Shown here: positions 54,601 to 64,000 of the stretch, one piece after another | Layout of the letters: every line of letters begins with the position of its first letter | Position numbering within the stretch: position 1 is the first letter of the stretch | Source: Limnanthes douglasii subsp. nivea | Lineage: Eukaryota; Streptophyta; Magnoliopsida; Brassicales; Limnanthaceae | Assembly: GCA_036936605.1 (NCBI GenBank) | Contig: JAUPFV010000004.1 | Span: forward strand, 287,226,009 to 287,290,008 | Length of the DNA: 64,000 nt | Direction of reading: 5' to 3' | The notes under the pieces: model-generated | Told to the model about the DNA's origin: nothing | Seen by the model: only the letters and a program-made list of their open reading frames with translations | Database searches by the model: none | Position numbers and translations under genes: made by a program

Positions 54601-54880
54601 TGCTACCTCTTTCAAGGATATATGATCCCCATAAACTAGCCCCCTTAGCCCTCTTAAAGATATTTTAGGAGTGCTAACCCATGTATATATCCGAATTGTA
54701 CCGATTTATTTCTTCAAATATGACTTTCTAGTATTTTTAAAGTTTGGTAACGAATGTATCAAACCCTTTGTAACGAATTTATCAAACCCTTTGCTAACAA
54801 ACTTATTTGAACCGAATTGATAGCGTAGTTCGAACACGGTTACTACCCAAAATTTATGGTTTTTAACTGGTTATTTCTCA

Positions 54881-54892
54881 TGACACGTGTCA
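54881..54892 (+). promoter_or_regulatory. G-box palindrome upstream of E5 antisense ORF
   Basis: TGACACGTGTCA, identical to the E4 site and 11 of 12 with E2, 326 bp upstream of the ATG. A TTTATATAAG sequence at about 55036-55045 could be the TATA box. Confidence 0.65.
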
Positions 54893-55217
54893 TTTTCTTA
54901 TTGGTATTATGAATTTGTTTTACCCTAGTTGAGATGATCCAATAAATAAAAGAAACAAATTTCACTTCTCTATAGTTTCCTACCTATCTTTAGCATTTTC
55001 ACTTCCCTAGTAGGGTACTCAAGGGTCTTTATAGTTTTTATATAAGCTTCTTTTCTATTTTCTCACTTTAGGGATTTTTAGAGAGTAAAAATATACACTC
55101 TAGACAAATAAAACAGTTCTTCACAGTTGAAATTCAATTTACTACCGACGATATTTTATTTTTCTCCACCTTTTCAACCACTGCGAATTCTTTTTCTGAT
55201 AATATCTTGGTATTTGC

Positions 55218-58055
55218 ATGTTCACCGCCAAAAAAGCATTGACCGAAGGTGGTTGGTTAAAATTTTCTAAACTAGACAAAGAAAAAAAAAGTCAAGGGCT
55301 ACTGTTGGGTTACCTGCTTTTTCAGGTACTGTTGTTGTAACTCAATCTATCGACTATGAAGGATTCTATCCTTATAGTATATGAAAAATTTCATCCGCAC
55401 CTTCTTTAACTGCTCGATCGTTTACCTCACCAAGTCATTCACCTAAACAACTCAAACCATCTCAATCTCAAGGGGCTACTAACTGTCGAATTCCCTCAAC
55501 ATTGAAAGCCATGTGCTCATATTCCAAAGAGAACAACCCTCACAGAATAACAATACAATCGAAAATCAAAGCTAGATCCTCTGGGAGAAAAAGCTGTCAA
55601 TACAACAAACAACTTCCAGCGATCCCCCCTCCCCCACAAAGTTTGAACATGGAAGAAAACCTTAAAACTTTTCCAACTGAGCTTCCACTAAATTTGGATA
55701 GAAAGAAAATATTACAACGCTGCCATCTCAGTCCTCTCAACCTGACCAAGCTCTTCCTCAACCACCAAATGCAAATGAAAATGTTAGTGCTCAACCTCTT
55801 GAACCTTGAGGATATAGTTCGAGGGTAATGGAAGATAATATGGAGGATACTAGTGAAGATTCTCCCATTGAGATGTCTAATTAAACCGGGTAGACTTCAA
55901 GGCCACTAAAAAAGAAAGCTTCGAAGAACAAATGCAAAAAGGGCAAAGGTAAAGCCCTTGAAACAGAATCTGAAACGCTCCCACCCTCTTTGGTCGGGGG
56001 AGTTGGACTTAACTTTACGAAGGTAAGTGCCAAATACTCGTTGGCTTTAGATAAAATTCTTTATATTTACTTTCATGAGTTAGAATTAGAAGCTATTCGG
56101 GCCAAGTGGGGTTCCTTGAAGAGGTCAAAGTTAGGTTACCCCAACCTGGAGATACTTTAATGAGTTGTGATCCGAGTGAGTTAGTGGTTTATACGAATGT
56201 GCTCAACTAGGGCCACCGGTTCCCCTTGGACCCTCAGATTGTGTTTTATTTCAGCTTGGTAGGGTTGTGTCCGAGCCAGGCTAGTCCAAATACCTGGTTT
56301 ACATTAATGCCATGCATCATAGCATTCATACTACCAAAAATTCTGATGACAATAGAACAAATGGCTGCTATTGCAGGGTTCTCTCGCAACTCTTAAATCC
56401 TATTTTACTACTTCAACATAAGAAATGATTACAATATGGTGGAAGATCTGCTGGAGGTAGATAAAATCTGGAATACTCAATTTCTCTTCATCAACAGTTT
56501 GTGGGAGAATGGTAAGAAAATCACCTCCCATGGTAATCCGAGCCAGCTTACCATTTCTGGAAGAGAACATGTAGATCCCTTCTATACTATTTTTGTTCAT
56601 TTATTTTTTCTTTAAATATTTTATCACTTTCCTCTGATATTTCTCCTTTACCAACCATTTTGAAGCCCTACATGAACCACATGACCGATGCAAGCAAAGT
56701 GGTCTAACGTCTTTCATAAGTGTTTTACTCCTGCCAACTTAGTTCAAAGCCCCCTCTGGAGGACTAGCTCAGAATGTCAGTTGACATGAAAGCAGTTCTT
56801 CACTCCTCATTGGCCTTCTGCTATTCTAAAAAAGATTGAATTGGTTGATGGAAAGCTATACCTCCCAACCATAAATAGAGCCCTCAGCCATATGAACAAA
56901 AAAAAAGAAGAAAAAAAAAGAAGACCCTTCAAAAGTCATAGGTGAAGATGGACCGAGGAGCATCCAGATGAGATTGACGAGGCTTTATTTGTTGTTGTCG
57001 CTACAACTGTTGAAGAAGGTGATATGCCCACAAAACTTCTTGTATCTAATAAAAAGAAGAAACATAAAAGAAGCAAACAGGACAGTGACAAAAAGAAATA
57101 AAAAGAAGACGAAGATCTCAACTAGTTTTGAAGATCGTATTACGTTCGGATATCATTCCTCCAACAATTTGTGCTACCAATCCCTCTACTGATCTCCACC
57201 CATTAAGGTATCCAACCTGGCCTCTTTACTTCTTCCCATATTTAAAGGACAAGCTATTGGGGAATACCTAATGAAGGGTTCGATTTCGAGACATTCGAGA
57301 AAGATTTCCCATAGTCTACAAGAAACGCCACCAAGATGGTATTCGATGGTGTACCCTTTGATGTCAAAGGAAACAAATGTGCTAGAATATTCATTATTGG
57401 GTTATGTCAAATCCATTATCGAGCTGGAAAGGGAAGTGCGATCCCATAGAGGACCTGTTGCTTCTCTTCGAGAAGAGAACAAAAAACAGAAGACCTCTCT
57501 TGAAGAAGAAAAGGTTGAGGCCAATCGTGCATCCGATGAGGTCAACCTTACTAAAGACTTGGCCAAGGCAAAGGTTGACTACAAGAAGCTGCATGTATCT
57601 ACCTCTAAAGCAATCTCTAGACTAAAAAATCAGCAAGTTGTTGATAACAAAACCGTTGAACGCTTGTTGGGCGAAAAAGATAGTAAAGAGGCTCTTGCCA
57701 ACAAATACAGAGATGAATTAACTTCTTTAATGCAATATGTAAATAAGATGCAGATGACACTATAGATTCATATGTCGTTGTCGCAAGAGATTCTCGTAAA
57801 AAGCAGGATGCCTCAATCAAGTCAGATATGATGTTGGAATTCCACAAGAGATTTCGTATCTTGGTTCTTGGATCTCTGTGGGGACTGATCCCATATAATT
57901 TTTTGGCTCCAGATATGCATATAACTGATCAGCTGGGGATTTTTGAAGACTCACCCAATGATCATTCAGATGAAAGTGATGAAGGAGACTCCAAAAGTGA
58001 GAGCTCCAAAGAAGTAAAGGAAGAAGAAACCGATGAGAACATGCCCAAAGGTTAA
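55218..58055 (+). pseudogene. E5 antisense ORF, interrupted
   Basis: Starts MFTAKKALTEGGWLKFSKLD, as in E2 and E4. After a Ser/Pro-rich part with shifts, the conserved domain is at 55980-56520: LNFTKVSAKYSLALDKILYI, HRFPLDPQIVFYFSLVGLC, PSQASPNTWFTLMPC, then NDYNMVEDLLEVDKIW and LFINSLWENG. The coiled-coil part is well preserved as an open frame at 57271-57765 (IIELEREV, LREENKKQK, DLAKAKVDYKKLH). An acidic end, DSPNDHSDESDEGDSKSESS, closes at 58055. Several stops and frameshifts separate the parts. It shows that domain order (conserved N-terminal domain, coiled coil, acidic tail) is a family trait. Confidence 0.8.
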
Positions 58056-58289
58056 TAGTTTTAAATTTTTGGTATTGTGAAAATCCTTGTTGTATGTAAG
58101 GTATTTTGTGATAGAGGGTCGAATTTTTTTGTAAGTCTTTGGCAATGCCAAAGCAGTTTTGTTGTCTTTATATTCAGATTTTATTAAGTCCTTGGGTTTC
58201 CCGAGGCATTTTGCATTTTGCTATTTATTTCAACATCTTTATCTTATTTCCTTGTGTCTTTTTATTTCCATTCCTTAATCCATCTTGTT

Positions 58290-58510
58290 TAATGAGCCAT
58301 TTGAAAGTAATCCATTCGAATGCATGTAAAATTCAACATACCCAAGCCATTCGAAGGCATATAAAATTCAACATAACCAAGCCATTCGAAGGTAATCCAT
58401 TCGAAGGAATATAAAATTTAACACACACACACCCAAGTTATTCGAAGGTAATCCATTTAAATGAATATACAGTTTAACACATACATAAACCATTCGAAGG
58501 TAACCTATTC
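58290..58510 (-). repeat. Tandem repeat in E5 3' region
   Basis: Four to five imperfect units contain CCATTCGAAGGTAATCCATT and AAAATTCAACATA. On the minus strand the motif is AATGGATTACCTTCGAATGG, the same as in the E3 50-bp array. Spacing is less regular than in E3. Confidence 0.8.
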
Positions 58511-59804
58511 AGGGAGAACTCTTTGTCTGAAAGAAGAAATATTAAGGCTTTTTTCCAGGTTACTTCATCAGCCAAATTTTTGGGAAAAAATCTTTTTCTG
58601 AAAGAAGAAATAACAATTCTCTCATAACAATCATCCAGGCTAATCTTCGTAAGAATGAAGCATTTTATATAATCTTTCAAACTCTTCCTACCAACTGTCG
58701 GCACTGGATTATTGTGTCTTCCTTCCCCCGCATCTCCTTACTTCCCACAAGCCGTCATCTAAATGTTGTCTATAACATATTAATTTTTTATGGAACTTTG
58801 GGGGAGATAATTGTACCACTTTAAAGCATAGTATTTAAAGGTTTGAGATAAATCTCGACATAAAAACTTGTCATCATCGTCATAATTCATCATAATATTT
58901 TTAAATTTCTCTAGATGCTTATCCGGATCCATATTTCTATCAAACTTTTTCATTTTGGATATATCAAATTACTTCGGTATGCGTCTAGAGAGAATTTCCA
59001 TATATAATGGAGACTAGCTCCAATTTTGTCTCTCACTATACTAGTGACCATCATTAGTTGTTGCATAAACACCATGTTTGGACAAATTCACAAATTGGTT
59101 GTTTACTTGGTAATCAAAGCTCTGGTTCCTAAAACCTCATTGTGATAGAGTAGGACTTTCTCAGATTTGTACCATAGTTTATTGTGGCCTATTTTTTCCT
59201 CCTATAACCATTCTATCCTTACCCTTAATTTTTTGTGTGTTTATCTGAGGAGTCATGCTGTTTTCTTGATTCACACTTTTGCTTCAAACACTAATATCGA
59301 TTGGAATACTTTTTTGAATAATACCTACCATCATAACTTATCTTCTTTATGTGTTGGCCATCTCTATCTGGAGAAGAAGAAAAGTTCTCTGAATCTGAAA
59401 TAGAATAATCATTAGATTCTGAAGGACTATGCGATGTCTTGCCTTTCGCTTATTTTTCAAGGAATTGTGGCTTTTATCTGACCATAACTACTTTCTTCGA
59501 TACTTTTCTTGGTTTTGCAAAAAATCGGACTCGATATTATCTCCATGAAAAACATCTTCTTCCACAACTTTTTTTATTTTTTGAACAGACCTTTTTTGGT
59601 CAAATTACAATTGTTTCTTTTTGTAAATTTAATACAACGATTTCCTCATGCAATCTATCTTGATACTCTTCTAGGGTTAACTTCTCTTGTTGTTATTCGT
59701 ACCGATATTGGGATTGAGTGTCCCAAGCCAAATGATCAGAACCTTCTCTAATTGTGATTTTTTTCAGTAATTATTGCAGGATCCACTTGCATCTCAGAGT
59801 CCAT
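58474..59804 (-). pseudogene. gag: E5 gag, decayed
   Basis: An ATG at 59804 starts MDSEMQVDPAII, like MDLDMQEV of E3. Capsid pieces follow at 58850-59000 (MDPDKHLEKFKNIMMNYD with DDDKFLCRD after it, then ALKWYNYLPQ near 58810). ESLKEYISRF is represented by KSLKDYIKCFI near 58690, and NLADEVTWKKA near 58560. Stops are frequent. At about 58510 homology ends abruptly and the tandem array begins; zinc-binding motif, protease and pol are missing. Confidence 0.75.
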
Positions 59805-59877
59805 ATCTCATTAGATTATGAAGACGAGTCTCGAACGTCAATGGTTTTGGACGTTCGTATCCTGATACCTATTTAGG

Positions 59878-59895
59878 CTCCCACTATGGTCGATA
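59878..59895 (-). other. E5 primer binding site (mutated)
   Basis: The minus strand reads TATCGACCATAGTGGGAG. Apart from the first bases (TAT for TGG) it matches the family PBS. Confidence 0.55.
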
Positions 59896-59898
59896 CTG

Positions 59899-60310
59899 AT
59901 GCTTCCAAAAATATCTAAAATGTAATTGTGCAATTGAATAAAGTCACACAAAAGTTAGAGAGAGAAGTGAACGTATGAATCCTAAAAAAAAGAGAATCTG
60001 TAGAAAATAGTTGTGAGTAATTAATTCTATTTTTTCCTATAGAAGATATAAGGCTTTATATAATAGTATTTTTGGACCATTGGATCTACATAGTCGATAA
60101 ATTAACATTAATAACTCATAACAGACTATTCCATCATATTATATCACTAATACTAAATATACTTATTTCTTATTATACAAAATACCATTTATATAACATA
60201 TTTATTGAGTTTATACTACTAAATTAATTACGGTCCAATAATTTATCGGTCCTTATTAAAACTATTAATAGTTATTAATATATTTGATTTGTTATTTTTT
60301 TATTCCAGTG
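59899..60310 (-). repeat. E5 5' LTR-like segment
   Basis: Inferred from position next to the PBS. It contains AAGATATAAGGCTTTATAT and GGACCATTGGATC near 60045-60090. No clear alignment to other LTRs was possible by eye and the right border is unknown. Confidence 0.35.
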
Positions 60311-60399
60311 AACTGGTCGGATGAGTTTTTCAGTCGATTAGCGGAACGAGCTTGTAATATATGGGTGAATACACATTGAATCTCATTAATCTCTGGATG

Positions 60400-62620
60400 A
60401 ACTGATTTCTTGGACTGAGAGTTGTATTAATTGGGGTAAAAATGGTGATAAAAATAGTGTATTATTTCATAATTTTATAAATAAAATGTATAAGAGAAAC
60501 ATAATCAATGGCATCAAACATGATGACATTTGGGTTGAAGATCATGATAAAATGAGTGATTTAGGTGTCACTTATTTTAAAGATCTTTTAACAAGTAATA
60601 GTCATGTTAACCTTATGAGGACCAGATGTATCTTATCCCTTCCTTAATCATTGAGGTTGATAACAATTATCTGTTGGCTTCTCCAACCATGGATGAAGTT
60701 CATAATGCTGTTAAAAACCTTAAGTCTAACATAATACAATATTTTTTCAAACCTATTAGAACACAATAAAAATGACTTGCTCTCTGCCATCAATTACTAC
60801 TTCAATGGTAAAATTGGGCCAAATGGTATATATTCAACTACATTTTATCTCATTCCTAAAACTGGCCATCTTAAACAGTGAAAGACTTTCGAACAATAAT
60901 TATATGCACTGTTTTCAATATGATCCTCTTTGAAATTATAAATGATAGACTGTCCAACATTCTTTCTAAGATAATCTCCCCCAAACAAGGAGGATTTGTT
61001 CATGGAATAAATATCCATGAACAAATCCTTTTATCTAAAAAAATCATTTATGAAATCAACAAGAAAGTTAGGACTCGTAACATTATTTTGAAGCTTGACA
61101 TTACAAAAAATATTACCAAAATATCTCATTCTTTCATTCTTAATGTTATGAAAGCTTTTGGCTTTCATAATAAGTTTTTAAACCTTATCAAAAATAGCAT
61201 TAGCTCTTCTTTTTTCTCTATATTAATTAATGGAGACCTTAAAGGTTATTTAAATAGTCTTAATGGAATTGGGCAGGGGGATCCCATCTCCCTGACCTCT
61301 TTATTATTGCTGAAGAATACCTCATAAGAGGTATTAATAACATTTCTAATAGTCATCATGATATTCTTTACAAAACTAGAAGTTTTTTACACATCAATTC
61401 CTTTGCTTTTGCTGATGAATTTGTCATATTTGCAAATGGTTCCAAAAAGAGCATTGATAGAATTAAGAAAAAATCTTAAAATTATATCAAGACATTTCTG
61501 GCCAAAGTATAAACAATGAAAAATCTAACCTTATAACTTCTGTTAATTTGAATCCTCAAAGAATTAAGACTCTTGAAGATCATACTGGTTTCAAACATAA
61601 AGCCTTTCCAATTAACTACTTAGGTATCAACATAAACAATAACAATAAGGATTATATCTATGACGAGCTTGTTCACAAAATCAATTTAAAAGTTCGCGAT
61701 TGAGACTTTAAAACTATCTCATTTGGTGGTAGATTAGTACTAATAACCATATCGAATTATTATATTCAAAGCTGCAACTTACCATATAATATAATCAATA
61801 GGATTGAAAGACTCTTAAACAGGTTCTTTTGTGGTTCTAAAGAGTCCTTTAATGTTATCCATTGATCTTAATGGGACAATCTTTGTAAACCTTATAAAGA
61901 TGATGGTCTTAACATCAGGAACATCAAAGACTTGCAAGATACATATGCCTGCAAGCTTTGGTTTACCTTCCGTAAAAGTAACACTCTTTGGGAAAACTAT
62001 ATGAACTCTATTTATTGTAAGATAAACATCCCTTTCAAATTAAGACTAATCTTAAAGGTTCAAATACATGGAGAAGTCTCAGTTATATTATAAATATAGT
62101 TGAGCCTCATATCCTCTGGAGTCTTGAAAACGGCAACTTTTATTTTTGGTTAGATAAGTGGGTTGGGAATAAGACTCTCATCTAGTTATCTAATAATGAA
62201 AATAATTATTGGTATTCATCTAATAAAGTCAATAAATTATGCAATAATAATCAATGAGACATTAATATGTTGAAAACATTGGTTACATCTTCTGATATTA
62301 ACAAGATTGAAAATCTTAAGGTTCATACTGATATAAAGGATAATATTATTTGGACTTTAGGTTCCTCTGGTGATTTTAACACTAAAGCAACGTGGGAATT
62401 TATTAGACAAAAGCATCAATCCTACAACCTATTTGCTCAACATTATTTATACTAATATTTTCTTTCTTGTATGGAAAACCATAAAATGATGGATCCATGA
62501 TAACACGAACTTACAAAGGAGAAGCATAAGTTTGGCTTCTAAATGTATGTTTTGTTCTGATAGAGAGACAATTAACCATGTGTTTGTTAGCTATCCAATA
62601 TCACGTGACATATGGAATTA
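60400..62620 (+). pseudogene. LINE reverse transcriptase and zf-RVT region, decayed
   Basis: The longest open part (60878-61327) has KQGGFVHGINIHEQILLSKK, NIILKLDITKNITKISHSF and GIGQGDPISL, all standard L1 RT motifs. The catalytic motif near 61410 reads FAFADEFVIFANG, where intact LINEs have ADD, so the second Asp is Glu. The downstream part has SGDFNTKATWEFIRQKH (62370) and then CMFCSDRETINHVFVSYP (62550), the C-x2-C...H motif of the zf-RVT region. A frameshift after 61327 and several stops disable it. Confidence 0.85.
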
Positions 62621-62929
62621 TCACTCAACTATATTTGACATCTCCATTAATGGATACATGACTGTTTAACACATGATTAGGAGTTGGTTCTGGTCAAGCA
62701 ACAAAAAAACCCACATTAAAACCATTCTTCCAAATATAACGTGCTGGTCTATTTGACACTTTAGGAATAAGGCTAAGTTTGATGGTCTAAATGTTAATCC
62801 TAAAATCATTCTTGACAAAGTTAATCATATAATTTCATATCTTAATAACATGAATAATTTTAAAAGGAAGTTATGGACTGGTGATTTAAACTTAGTTGAA
62901 AACTTTGGATGTTTCTTTAAGAACATCAA

Positions 62930-63264
62930 CCCTATCAGGATTAGTATAATTAAATGGATTGCTCCCAAAGAGAAGAGAATTAAACTCAATTGTGATGGAG
63001 CTTGTTTTTTTACTTGGTGAGGCTAGTGGTGCAGGGATACTTAGAGATGCGCATGGATATATAATTTGTACCTATGGCAGAATTTATGGTAAACTGAACC
63101 CCTTGATTGCTGAAAGCTTGGCTTTGTTAGATGGTTTATTATTGTGCAATATAAATGGTTATAGAAACGTTGATATAAAATCTGATTCAGAAGTTCTAAT
63201 TGACATGCTAGCTAAGGGTAAGTCTCTCTGGTTTCGTAATCATGTAATCTCATGTTGTAGGTAA
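62930..63264 (+). pseudogene. LINE C-terminal RNase H domain
   Basis: Reads RIKLNCDGACFF with the first catalytic Asp, a stop or frameshift at about 63018, then GASGAGILRDAHGYIIC, LIAESLALLDGLLL with the Glu, and VDIKSDSEVLIDML with the next Asp. These are the signature residues of the archaeal-type RNase H known from plant L1 elements (RVT_3 in Pfam, from memory). One lesion breaks an otherwise preserved domain. Confidence 0.82.
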
Positions 63265-63790
63265 AAACTTAAATCCCCCATGACTATTAAATATATTACC
63301 AGAACTATTAATCAAGCCGCTGAATGACTGGTTCGATGGACTCTTAAGTTCAAGATGAAAAATTAATCTTAATAGGAATACTATTCATGATCCTCTTAGA
63401 GCTATTACCGCTTAAAGAGCTCAAATTTGAGCTATTTGAGTCCGAATGATTCTAACATATAACTTGTATTACTATTTGTGTATGTAACTCTTATTTACTC
63501 TAAGTTACTAATTTTAGTTTCTTTTAATTTCAGGATCTTCCTTGAATTGTGAGGCATATTGTTCAAATTCATGATTGAGTCTAAAATGCACCTGCTGGAG
63601 GTCTCACATGGGTCCAATTTAATATTTTGTAAAAAAAGAAAATCAAAGAAACTCACTGCTTTTATTGCTAATTGGAGATTACGTGCTCCTGAAGCTATCT
63701 TTCTTGTAATTAAACAGTTGGACTACCATATCCATCAATAACGCAACCTATCTTTTTTATGGAATAAAATTTTGTTCGGTTAAGAAAAAT

Positions 63791-64000
63791 TGATTTTTAA
63801 AAGACTAACAAGCACAAAACTCTATTTTTTTTGACGATAAAGTTAGTAAAACCAAAATAAAAATAAAAATTAATGGTAGTGTTTTATAATATATGTGAAA
63901 CAACTAAAAGTTATACTTATTGACGTAGACAAAAACATATACTTTTATCCGTATTAGTCTTATACATCACCAAAAGAATGAACGAACAGTCATATTTATA
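63791..64000. other. AT-rich end of window
   Basis: Nothing recognised. Confidence 0.6.

Larger units (their letters stand above)
54241..60310 (-). mobile_element. E5: pol-less Tat/Retand-like element
   Basis: From left to right: an LTR-like segment (about 54241-54600), a G-box, the antisense ORF (55218-58055, plus strand), a tandem array (58290-58510), gag on the minus strand (58474-59804), a mutated PBS, and an LTR-like segment to about 60310. This is the E2 order with all of protease, RT, RNase H and integrase removed. I could not align its two LTR-like segments convincingly, so it could also be a composite of two elements. Confidence 0.6.
60330..63790 (+). mobile_element. 5'-truncated plant L1-type LINE
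   Basis: Only the second half of a LINE ORF2 is present: the segment before RT (WGKNGDKNSVLFHNFINKMY near 60430), RT, a zinc-binding reverse-transcriptase-associated segment and a C-terminal RNase H. No endonuclease or ORF1 is seen. Loss of the 5' part is usual for LINE insertions. The exact 3' end, poly(A) tail and target duplication could not be located. Confidence 0.85.

Overview
This is a transposon-rich stretch of plant nuclear DNA, most likely from a eudicot. It is AT-rich and holds one convincing host gene, an intronless RING-H2 E3 ubiquitin ligase at 36825-37970 on the minus strand. Almost everything else that can be identified is transposable elements: nested Ty3/gypsy elements, a gypsy chromovirus, a LINE, hAT and Stowaway elements, and minisatellites. 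All assignments were made by eye from sequence and family knowledge; no searches were run.

The dominant family is a Tat-lineage (Retand-like) Ty3/gypsy element, present as at least five copies of different age. E1 (1-4589, minus) runs off the left edge; its polymerase frame is open from 1775 to the edge. E3 (7178 to about 17700, plus) is old and decayed. E4 is a plus-strand remnant: an antisense-ORF fragment at 41230-42469 and an LTR split by E2. E2 (42996-53417, minus) is complete: two LTRs of about 400 bp, a perfect 5-bp target duplication AGGTT, PBS, PPT, gag-pol, and a long ORF on the opposite strand. E5 (about 54240-60300, minus) lacks pol but keeps gag and the opposite-strand ORF. Shared family traits are a PBS of the type TGGCGACCACAGTGGG, a gypsy RNase H followed by a second archaeal-type RNase H, integrase without an obvious chromodomain, and a large 3' region with an antisense coding unit. 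E3 and E5 also carry a short tandem repeat between their coding parts and the antisense unit.

The most interesting signals are in this family. (1) E1, E2 and E3 all have an in-frame UAG at the same protease/RT boundary; in E2 its context is CAA-UAG-CAG, close to the tobamovirus read-through context. (2) The antisense unit looks like a separately expressed gene: a palindromic G-box lies upstream of its start in three copies, E2 has a well-placed TATA box, and E2 has a likely 82-nt GT-AG intron.

Between E3 and the host gene lie: a second copy of a diverged dispersed repeat (first at about 4597-5385, second at about 20108-20748); a fold-back structure (20985-22106); a minisatellite of more than 1 kb with a TTTCACTTGTGAAA core; two Stowaway MITEs (24219-24485, 33466-33727); a decayed chromovirus-like gypsy element (25671-30630); and hAT remnants. 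Inside E3 sits a hAT element (9248-10309) with a perfect 8-bp duplication AGATAGAG. It has captured part of a YSL metal-nicotianamine transporter gene and a tRNA-like SINE head. The right end holds a 5'-truncated plant L1 LINE (about 60330-63790) whose C-terminus also carries an RNase H domain.
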